Shown here piece after piece: positions 1 through 9,053 of a DNA stretch of 64,000 nucleotides. A model generated the notes under the pieces. The model was not told the origin of the DNA, searched no databases, and worked only from the letters and a program-made list of their open reading frames with translations. Numbering within the stretch: the stretch's first letter is position 1; the number at the start of each line of letters is the position of its first letter. Both the position numbers and the translations under genes were made by a program. Source of the stretch: Enoplosus armatus (lineage: Eukaryota; Chordata; Actinopteri; Centrarchiformes; Enoplosidae); assembly GCF_043641665.1 (NCBI RefSeq), contig NC_092196.1, positions 13,591,192-13,655,191 of the forward strand, in the 5' to 3' direction.

Positions 1-540
1 CATAAACACTCTTTCTGTCAAACACACATCCTCACTCTGTCTTTTGAAATGAAGATTTCTCATATAGCCTGAGTATAACTTATGACCTTGACATGATGAC
101 CGGACTGGAGTATTTACTTTGTCTGTAATCTTGTTTGAGTTATTCAATTGATCTAATCAAGAACATTTTCTTGTTCAAAAAATCCAGCAAAGTGTAAAGT
201 GAGTACATAATTCCCCCAAACTCTTTGTCTATACTTTATCTATAGGAAGGAAAGTCTGAACTGTGCCCAGATCAGGCCTACAGTGCATGCCTGCCCAGGT
301 ATGTTTTATTATGCCCTGCAGATGTGTGGAAAAACACTAAACCGCTGGATGAAAGCGCAGCTCTCGATTCAACTTATTCCTCGAACATGTCCTTTTCGTC
401 CCAAACCAGGACGACTGGAGTCCATTATCATGCACGTTGCGTCAAACGGGACGATCGGGTAGGTGAAGAGTGCGACGTGACTCAGCTATGTTTCCGAGAT
501 AAAAAATAAAAAGTTAACCCATCGACAAATAAAGAAGAAA
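1..540. other. Gene-poor left edge
   Basis: No coding exon is supported here. A 53-bp stretch at 246-298 is bounded by a usable AG acceptor and a GTATGT donor and is open in one frame, but it matches nothing I recognise. The remainder is AT-rich unique-looking sequence. Confidence 0.5.
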
Positions 541-800
541 CCCGCTGGATCGCGACGACCCGATCCACAGCTCCCACTTTCCCTCTTACCTTCATGTCAT
601 AGCGCGTCAGCGGGGTCCCAACTTGGGGAGGCTTTGGGTGGAAGAAGAAACGCCTCCGCCGCCTCTCGACATGTCCCGGAGCTTTCGGGCAGAGAAAAGA
701 GTGAAAAAATTTTAAAGCGCAGAGGAAAGCATCCGCGGAAAACCGTGTGTGCTCAAAATGAATCCGAAACTGAAGCGCAGCGGCGCTGTTTTGTTATCAA
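541..800 (-). promoter_or_regulatory. CpG-rich patch, candidate promoter and first exon of a leftward gene
   Basis: CpG is visibly denser at 541-800 than in the flanks. On the minus strand a good splice donor (AAG followed by GTAAGAG) ends a putative exon at 590. Its only nearby ATG frame runs 20-odd codons to a stop, so the exon would be non-coding or 5' UTR. This is inference: a gene transcribed leftwards out of the window could start here. The plus strand shows no comparable exon structure. Confidence 0.3.
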
Positions 801-864
801 ACTTAGTTGTGTGTGTATATCACAAATCCACTGGACTTGCAGATGGAACAGGCCCCCCTATAAA

Positions 865-899
865 ACACACACACACACATACACACACACACACACACA
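865..899. repeat. (CA)n microsatellite
   Basis: About 17 CA units with one interruption (CAT at about 879). The short open frames across it are artefacts of the repeat. Confidence 0.95.
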
Positions 900-1099
900 G
901 TAAAAATGGATGGAGAGGGAGAGAAGAGGGAGGGACGGAGGGAGGGAGGGCTGCCCGGTGCATGCAGAGTCAGACTTAACCCTTTCACTGCCTGGTGGAA
1001 AAGCATCTGTGCTTTCCGGAGCAGGTGATCAGAGCGCACAGACTGATCACACACATGGATTATACTGTAAACACACAACTAAAATGACTGCAGACCAGG

Positions 1100-2090
1100 T
1101 GGTGTAAGTGGAGACATGCTGTTAGGACCACGGCCTGCATTTGTTCAGACAAATCTGTTCATATCCTGAAGAAGAACAGTGATCCGATATTGAATTTCAG
1201 CACGTCGCTGTGCAAAAATGACTGCAAGTAATTTGATATCTAAATATTACAGAATCTACACAGGCAGAAATATATAGGGATGTTACAGTTGTTCACTGGG
1301 AGGTAAAAATAAAGTGGGTATACACATATAAGTGACCCTTTAATTTCCCATAGTGCTATGCTGGAAACACTTCCTAGAAGACTGAGTGAACATGTTATCC
1401 CAGAGGGATTCAACAACAAACCACACTTCCTTTTCAGCAGCTTCATCGTTGCATCTCTGCTCTTTACTTATTCATCAGCGCTAATGGGCTGTTGTCTGAA
1501 GTCACATCCTTATGCATTATACAAGGCCTAAAATCTTCTCCGTATTTACTTTGGCTTGGACTCAATCAAATGTGCAAAGTAATCTCTAGGCCAACTACAG
1601 GTTGTAGGTAAGTACAGAAGGATCGTGTCATGACATTGAGTGAAGAAGGATTACCTAACTGAAGGAGAGAGCAGTGGGTCTTGTTGGGTGGTTGACTGAG
1701 CAGGATATACAGGAAATACCAGCTCCACCTTGAAGCAACAAAGGCACGACTCTTGGAGAAGACAAAAGGGCAAAGTGTACAGAAATCAGAAGAACAAGCA
1801 GAGTGAGGCTGCCTCATATATTGGACTTTGGTGGGGTATTTGTATCTCTGATAAACGGTTCACACAAGTTTGTAGTGAGCTTTTACTGACTGTGAGAGAG
1901 TAAATTTACTTGTTGCAGCTCCCTGTTTACTTTTCATGCTACTCTCATTGATCAGGTCGGTCGAGCTCAACTTCATACAACTCCTCCGGCCCTCCTCCTC
2001 TCTGTCTTGGCACCCTATGTCTTTATTTCTCCTGAAAACAGATGCCTGAACATTCTTTGTTTCCCAACAAAGGCCTGATGAGGTCAGTGC
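1100..2090. other. Intergenic, no gene seen
   Basis: Unique-looking, AT-rich sequence. The minus-strand open frames at 1240-1446, 1566-1817 and 1860-2252 have low-complexity translations, no flanking splice structure and no family resemblance. Confidence 0.5.
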
Positions 2091-2117
2091 GGGGGGGGGG
2101 GGGGGGGGGGGGGGGGG
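2091..2117. repeat. Poly-G homopolymer tract (27 G)
   Basis: Uninterrupted run of 27 G on the plus strand. It accounts for the poly-proline stretch in a spurious minus-strand frame. Confidence 0.95.
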
Positions 2118-2390
2118 TTGCAGGCGAGGTCTGGGAAAACAGAGGAGTAGGAGGGGGGGACTGATAAATAACACCACCCTACTACTGCACAGCCGTGACG
2201 TCACACAGGAGAGGAAGTCTGACAAGTGTGTGTGTGTGTGACTTATTTTCATATTTGATTTTAATTGTTGTCGCTACAAAAAATATTTTGTGTATAATCA
2301 CTGATCACTCTCTGTCCACTGGAGGATCTTGTTTCTAAAACTTCATCTGTCTCTCTTTGCTGCCCTCTACTGGCTTTTTGCAGTGGTGGA

Positions 2391-2825
2391 ACGTAACTAA
2401 GTACATTTACTAAGTACTCTCCTTACGTACAATTTTGAGGTACTTGTACTTCACTTGAGTATTTCCACTTTCTGCTGCTTTGCACTTCTACTCCACTACA
2501 ATTCAGAGAGAAATATTGTACGTGTTACTCCACAACATTTATTTGATAACTTACTTTGATAAGTTACTTTGCAGATTCAGATTAATAATACAAAATATAA
2601 TAAACAAATAAAATGTACAGCAGTATATAAAGTAATTAGAATTAGCCCAATCTTTACCAGCTTCAACATTATTATGTGTGCACATGAAGGCATCAATAAT
2701 TATAATCCAATAATATGATATGTATAATTCTGAAATGGGCCATTCTGCATTATGAGTTCTTTTACTTATTTACTTATATATGTATATATTTTGATGTGAA
2801 TACTTTTGTACATAAGTAAAAGAGT
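2391..2825 (+). mobile_element. TACTT-rich interspersed element, copy 1
   Basis: Starts with a CAGTGGTGGAACGTAAC-type end, continues through a pattern rich in AAGTAC and GTACTTGTACTT, then 'CTTCTACTCCACTACA', and ends near a TACTTTTGTACATAAGTAAAAG block. The same layout recurs at 16993, 24215 (inverted), 36718 and 54913. I know this pattern as a very common short interspersed repeat in teleosts, probably a non-autonomous DNA transposon. No coding capacity. Diverged, hence old. Confidence 0.8.
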
Positions 2826-4487
2826 TGCCAATTAATTTTCTGTCAATCAACTGATCGATTAATCAACATAATAATTTCAGTTTTAGAATACAGGTCGGTG
2901 TCTCTGTGCCATGTATGGTGGGGGTCAAAGGGGACCCAATGACACATTTTGCCCCAGGGCCCCCTATAGGACGTTAATCCGGCCACGTACATTACATGTG
3001 ATTTAAAATCACCAACCTCCAGACTTCTCTGCAGACAGTGTGACGTTAGAATTAAATCTGTTACCGATGTGTTAATTTCCTGACAAATATGTTTATTCGC
3101 ATCACTCCGCTCCACAACCATGCATCAAAGTGCTTTACATGAGACATGAGAGGCATTAAGAAAAGAAACAAGGCTCTATGAAAAGATACATAAGATTTAA
3201 ACAGAGTAAAATGAAATATGAGATAAAATAAGCTCAAATAGAATAAGAAAGATTAAACAGGAGAATAAAAATGAAGTGCAGCTGCAGTGCAATGATACGT
3301 GAGGTGTAAAAACTGAACACTGCTTCTTCATGTTTAGTTTTGACTCTGGGGAAAGTGAGCAGACCTGTCTCAGATGATCTGAGAGGTCTGGACGGCTCAT
3401 ATTAGACCATCAGATCAGAAGTGTGTTTTGGTCCTAAACCATTCAGTGCTTTTTGAACCGACTGGTATATTCAAAACCAACACAAGTCTACAGTAAAGTG
3501 GTGAAGTGAGGTGTGAATCTGCTCCTAGAATCATGTCTATACTGTGTTTTGGTGGCTGCAGTGAACCATGTGACATCCAAGATGATGCGACAGTATGTGA
3601 CTATTTGATGGGTTGATTATGCAGTTCAATCATTTCTATAAATACAAACCCAGCCGTATCCTATGATAGTGAAAGTGGTTTCTATATTTACTCATGTAAC
3701 CAGGGACTGAAGGACTAAATGACCGTGGATGTGTCAGTTGACAGCCATTAGTCCAGTGTGACGTTGTACTGTGACTAGTTTGGCAATAATAACGATACTG
3801 AGCCCATCATCATGGTCAATTATAATAGCAGCAGCAGCAGCAGCATTAACCTTTGTGCTTTGTATGTATATGTAAAAATAATAATTGCAAAAACAACAAT
3901 TGTTTTTCTTTTCTTTTGATGTTATTAAAACCAATATGTAGAGAATGTGCACATTTGATGAAGGTGACAAGTCATTCACATACAAAGAAACGTACAGTAT
4001 GATACTCTAAGTCCTATGTCCTGTTGTGAACGAACTGTTATTAAGTCTCCAATAAGAGGAATCCAAATAAACTTACTGGGGTTAAGTAGGTATTAACATT
4101 TGTTTTACATGGTGTCCTCTGTCATCTCCAAACTGAGGATCCATGTTGCACAAAAATTATCCTCACAGAGACACAGTATGGTCCACAATGTTTTCTGCAA
4201 AGAAGATGATCGACTTACAGTAGATATACAGGAGGTTCCTGGAGCCCACAAACAATTAACACCTCCCTATGTTATGTTTTGTTATAGATATGTTGTTGTC
4301 AATACTGCAACAAAAAAAAACAGGTTTGTGCCAGAATGTTTGTCTTCCATGAGTACATCATCATACATTTCAGAGCAAAGAAAAATGTACCTCTATTACA
4401 TTTTCCATCATGGTTTTCTGCTGTTTTTTTATTTTCACTGAATTGCACTTGTTGAAATGAGATTGCACTCTCTGCCTTTCCATTCTG
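2826..4487. other. Intergenic, no gene seen
   Basis: AT-rich sequence. It opens with a fragment of the 'AATTAATTTTCTGTCAATCA' repeat type also present in rsad1 and hgs introns (2828-2870), and contains a short CAG run at 3828-3844. No exon structure was recognised. Confidence 0.5.
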
Positions 4488-5161
4488 CAGGTCTCCAGGA
4501 AGAAACTATTATGTGGGCTTTCCATTTCACAGTGTCCTTGGTTTGTGAAAAGGATGGTTTGATGGAGAAAAAGCCACAGTTATTCAGTTTGTTCTGGCTC
4601 CTGAAATGAACTGACAACTGTTCAAATGTTCAGTTCTGTACTTTAAAGTCAGGCAAGGTACAAACCTTCACTCTCAAACACCACATTTATTGATGCAAAT
4701 GAATCACGTTCCTCACCATAAAGCAAGGTAATGATTTGTGCCCTCACAGTGATGTTTTTGAATGTTTTTATACAGTGGTAAACAAAATCAGATTGCTGCA
4801 GAGGACTCATCATCAGGCTTCATGAATCCCTGAGCAGAGAGTGAGCTGTTTCTGCAGTCTCCACACTGACGGCACGTCGTGATCACTGCAGAAAACAAAG
4901 GGGGTTGTATGCAAGTGCTGCTCATACCGGCCTCATGAATAACATACATCTGAAATGTGAACACAAAAAATACATCAAAGAAACAGGCCACAATACAACT
5001 GAAGACATACCAAATATTATGATGACTATTGTAAGAGAATAAACACAGTTCATTAGTGCTCACACTTCACACCTCCAGTGTCCATGACAACAGGGATTTG
5101 AACAATTATCTGGACACTGTCAGTTCATTTATCCATAATGAGACAGGAAACACCTGCCTGA
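4488..5161. repeat. Direct duplication, copy A (upstream of the RASD-like gene)
   Basis: This segment and 7516-8214 are direct copies of each other, lying either side of the RASD-like gene about 3 kb apart. The left 190 bp is moderately diverged, 4677-4783 differs by only a few bases, and 4784-4957 is nearly identical (one difference in 174 positions by eye). About 90 bp then diverges strongly before similarity returns to the end. Copy B carries an extra 40 bp or so near 7675-7720. On the minus strand the core reads as acceptor, 22-nt exon, donor, then a second acceptor and a terminal open frame ending in ...DESSAAI and a stop. Confidence 0.85.
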
Positions 5162-5367
5162 GAGGAACTAAAAATAGACTAGTACACTTAATTAGGTTTG
5201 TTAATTTAAGTCATTTTGAACACATTTGGAAAGCTGCACCCAGTGAAAACTCTTCTCTATATCTTCCCAGACTTATCCAGAGCTCATTTTTTCAAAGGAA
5301 AATTACAAGAGTCTAAAGAGGAGATCTTGAGTGCTTTTCTTTTTGTTCGTCGGTTGCTTCGTGCTTC

Positions 5368-5375
5368 TATAAAAG
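5368..5375 (+). promoter_or_regulatory. TATA box of the RASD-like gene
   Basis: TATAAAAG lies 169 bp upstream of the ATG at 5537. A second TATAAGAG-like match sits at about 5427. With TATA at 5368, transcription would begin near 5400, leaving a 5' UTR of about 140 nt. A strong TATA fits an inducible gene, as RASD1 is (dexamethasone); that link is inference. Confidence 0.6.
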
Positions 5376-5536
5376 GACTGTGTCTCTGGATGAGGCCGTG
5401 ACGCAGAGACTGCGCTTGGTGTGGGAGTATAAGAGAGGACTCTCGGCTCTGTTTCGGCGCACACATGGAGAAGCAGCTGGGTTAGTGAGAGTTTGAAAGC
5501 CTCTCGGTGCCTGGAGAAGCTTGAAAGAACACGGAG

Positions 5537-6824
5537 ATGAACACAACCGAGAAGTTTTACCTTCCCGTTGATGGCATCCTCGAAATGTTCAACTCTCTCA
5601 CCGGGCACAACCAATCACGCATTACGCACCCAGTTCTTCAGAGCGCAGCCCTCAGCCCTGCGCCCCAGCTCCCCATAGTCTCCAACATATCGAAGACAGG
5701 CATGGGCATCATCAAAACGGTCCAAGGGCGCTGGAGACAACAGGATAAGAAAGTGGCTGCAAGTAGATCCTCGAGTTCAGGCAATCGGCAGGTTTCGAAT
5801 GATCGACTCCCAAAAAGGTCCGTGGATCTGCTGGAGCTGGGTCTGACCAAGCCCAGGAACTGTCACAGAATAGTTGTGCTCGGCGCACCCAAAGTAGGAA
5901 AAACCAACATCCTGCAGCGGTTCCTGGGTAAAGAGTTTGAGGAGCACTATGAGCCCACAACCGAGGACTTTCACAGAAAACTGTTCCACATAGGAGGGGA
6001 GGCGTACCAGGTTGATCTTCTGGACGCCGCAAGCGAGAGGAACTTCCCTGCGAAGCGGAGGTTGTCCATACTGACAGGTGAGCCAGGTCTTGTGTTGGTT
6101 TGTCAATATGTTTAGAAATACAATTTTACACGAGAGAGACTGTACAATTTGGGGGTTTTAGAATATCATTTCACATACAAATGCTATAATAACCAAATGT
6201 ATTGAGAGCAGACAGACCCTAAAGGATTATGAGAATATGATTCTGATCTAAAGTCACTTTTACATTCAATGATCAATAATGAACGTGGTGCTCTCTTCCT
6301 CTCCAGGTGACACCTTTCTGCTTGTGTTCAGTTTGGATGACAGAGAGTCTTTCCACGAAGTGTGCGGGCTGCTCGACGAGATCAAAGCTGCTAAGGCAAA
6401 GTTACTGAAATTAAAACATCCCGCGAGAGTGCCAGCCGTGATCTGCGGGAACAAAGCGGACTTGGGAGCGCAGGGGGCCGTCGGACGGTCAGAGGTGACA
6501 GAAATCCTCGGTGAGGATGTCGCATTCTTCGAAACCTCGGCTAAAGACGGCACCGGGCTGGAAGGCTTGTTCCGGGCCCTTGCCTCTCTGGGCGGGCTGC
6601 CTGACGAGACCAGCCCGTCGCGGCACGAGATCATACCCATCCTCACCTACCAGTCGCGATGCATCGGCCAGAGAGGCCGGAGAGGGAGAAGCACGCGGGG
6701 ACTCGGAGCGCCCTGTGCCGCCATGGACCCTCTGGCGCGACGCCCGAGCTTCACCAGCGACCTGCGGCTGGTGCTGAGATCAAGCACCAAACACAACAAA
6801 CCCGAGAGGTGTCAGATTCAATGA
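5537..6824 (+). CDS. RASD/Dexras-Rhes family Ras-like small GTPase
   Basis: Two coding exons, 5537..6077 and 6307..6824, 352 residues. The intron falls at the ...RLSILTG|DTFLL... junction, the place I recall for RASD1/RASD2. Ras fold: P-loop GAPKVGKT at 116-123, switch region EPTTEDFHRK at 139-148, G4 NKAD at 229-232, G5 ETSAK at 256-260, and C-terminal CQIQ (349-352), a prenylation CAAX box like that of Rhes. The basic, serine-rich tail fits membrane targeting. Two oddities stand out. The G3 box, DTSG in RASD1, reads DAAS (163-166), so the invariant glycine is missing. The roughly 105 residues before the G domain form a longer N-terminus than the 20-odd of RASD1. RASD proteins act as activators of G-protein signalling and regulators of cAMP and nNOS-linked pathways; the role of this copy is inferred. 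It is probably one of the extra fish RASD paralogues (rasd3/rasd4 type), but I cannot assign the symbol. Confidence 0.93.
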
Positions 6825-6970
6825 ATTGTGAGCCTTCTCGATAAACCAATTGTAGTAGTATGCTACAATGTCGTATTATGTAAGGAGTTATACTCTGCAG
6901 CACCTGGCTGGACCGGTGCACTCATATTTTGTTTTTTGTAGGCTGACGTAACTGTATTATATTATCCTGT

Positions 6971-6976
6971 AATAAA
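6971..6976 (+). terminator. Polyadenylation signal of the RASD-like gene
   Basis: AATAAA about 150 nt after the stop codon, with a T-rich stretch downstream. Confidence 0.7.
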
Positions 6977-6979
6977 AAA

Positions 6980-7515
6980 AATGAATATTTCTAATTGTCA
7001 TATGTGCTTTGTCATCTCTTCTATCAGTCGGTTTATTTCAGACATGTCCATTTCACAAACAGGTCAAGGGGATAGAGACAGATATTGTTAGACTATGTTC
7101 ATCAGCAATCAGTTGTCTCCAAGTGATGATGCAAAACATGGCTGTGAGTGTGTGGGAGGAGATGACTCCCACACCGACCTTAAACGTCTTCTCATATAAT
7201 GTTGCCAGATACGAGAGATTGTTCACATTTCCAAATCCTCCCACGAGGTTGAGAATGGCACCAAGGACCGAGGTGTGACACAGCCTGGTTAATCACGTCT
7301 ACACACTCATTGTGTCACCATGGTGTTTGGAGGAAACAAAGAGCTAAGAGCGTCATTTATTAAGGAGGGGGGAGGTGGGCGAGAAGGGAGAGACATGCTG
7401 AACTGTGTGAAATCAGCACCATGGAGAGGGCCCACATGAAAGTGAGGTCTCACTGTAGTAGAAGTTCTATTTATATCCTCTCACTCGTAAAAATACAGCA
7501 TATCCAACCCACGGA
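6980..7515. other. Intergenic, no gene seen
   Basis: Unique-looking sequence between the RASD-like 3' end and copy B of the duplication. Open frames at 7009-7278 and 7053-7244 overlap on opposite strands and resemble no known family. Confidence 0.5.
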
Positions 7516-8214
7516 TCAGGTCTCCAAGAAACTAGTATGTGGGCTTTCAATTCCGAGTGTCCTTGCATTGCGAAAAGGATGGTTTGATGGAGAAAAGGCC
7601 AGTTATTCAGTAAGTTCTGGATCCTGAAATGAACTGAAAAAAGTACAGTTCTGTACTTTAAAGTCAGGCAAAGTATTGTAAGACATGTCCTTCAGCTTTC
7701 ACTGGGCTCCCTGGCCAAACCTTCACTCTCAAACACCACATCTATTGATGCAAATGAATCATGTTCTTCACCATAAAGCAAAGGTAATGATTTGTGCCCT
7801 CACAGTGATGTTTTTGAATGTCTTTATACAGTGGTAAATAAAATCAGATTGCTGCAGAGGACTCATCATCGGGCTTCATGAATCCCTGAGCAGAGAGTGA
7901 GCTGTTTCTGCAGTCTCCACACTGACGGCACGTCGTGATCACTGCAGAAAACAAAGGGGGTTGTATGCAAGTGCTGCTCATACCGGCCTCATGAATAACA
8001 TACATCTGAAATGCAGTTATGTCATTTCTGTTAGGAAAACACTGTGTGGTGGTTATATGGACATAAAAACATGAAAGAAACAGGCCACAATAAAATGGAA
8101 GACATACCAACTTGCTATTGTATTGTAAAAGAATTAATACAATTCACAGGGATATAGGCAATTATCTGGATACTCTGTTCATTTATCCTTAATGAGACAG
8201 GAAACACCTGCATG
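7516..8214. repeat. Direct duplication, copy B (downstream of the RASD-like gene)
   Basis: Second copy of the segment at 4488-5161, in the same orientation. The core 7840-8013 matches 4784-4957 with one visible difference (A at 4815, G at 7871). The minus strand retains the same acceptor-exon-donor-acceptor arrangement and the same terminal reading frame. The flanks of the core have point changes and indels. Confidence 0.85.
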
Positions 8215-8900
8215 TCCTTTCACTAGTTAAAACACTTTTGGACAAATCTTTCTCTGGCTGTAACAGCACTTCAATAGTCCTTACTAGAAAGTGACAGAGC
8301 GAACACCAGTGGTCACTTACTTTCCTGGAAATAATTAGGAAATTACACACCCATAAAACAAAGCACTTCCAAAGATATCTAATTTACCTATTCATAAGGA
8401 TTAATTAATACATTTATGTTCAAACAGAGAGAACAAAGTCTATTTAAGAAAAGTTAAATCTTTTTATGAGGATGGACAGAGGATGAAGTGAGAGTTGGCC
8501 AGGAAATGAATATTCATATCTATCTACCGTATTATATGTGAAAAGATCACGCACTTGCAGCTACTGTATGAGGTCATATTAATCAAGTCTGAGATTTTAA
8601 TAAACGCTCTGTCTGCCAGGCTTTTATTGCTAAAATGGCAGTTAGTTACGTTCGTCTCTTCAGGACGTTTATTTACAAGAGCAGCAAAATTCGTCAACTC
8701 AGACATCAACTCAAACAATTTCCTGTGCACCGGGAGAGTAATAATTACTCATTCATTCATTTAAATGACTCAACGAGAAATGTTTAGAGCAGCTTTAAAA
8801 TATATATCAACATCTAATGTTCCAAGTTTCGTCCAGACCAGAGTGGTAGTTACTTACAGTATGATACAAAGTCAATATAATAGAAAAGTGTTGGGCCTGT
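8215..8900. other. Intergenic, no gene seen
   Basis: AT-rich. The overlapping opposite-strand frames at 8524-8764 lack splice sites and family resemblance. Confidence 0.5.
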
Positions 8901-8906
8901 TTTATT
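8901..8906 (-). terminator. Polyadenylation signal of rsad1
   Basis: TTTATT on the plus strand (AATAAA on the minus) about 150 nt beyond the rsad1 stop codon. Confidence 0.6.
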
Positions 8907-9053
8907 TCTCTAAAACCAGTTAGATAAGTGACTGTTGCTGGTCAGTTTGTGGTGGTCTGAGTTACCATTACAGCTAAACAGCAAAGTAACACTGAAGAGG
9001 AAAAACTCAACTTGAATAAGATATGTTATGTGGATTTGGCCTAACCATATCTG

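Noticed and set aside
246..298. 53-nt open stretch between an AG acceptor and a GTATGT donor
   Set aside because: Too short and unsupported; no neighbouring exon or recognisable peptide.
634..1107. Overlapping open frames on both strands around the CA repeat
   Set aside because: Low-complexity translations without splice context or family resemblance.
5303..6106. Minus-strand open frames over the RASD-like first exon
   Set aside because: Shadows of the plus-strand coding exon.
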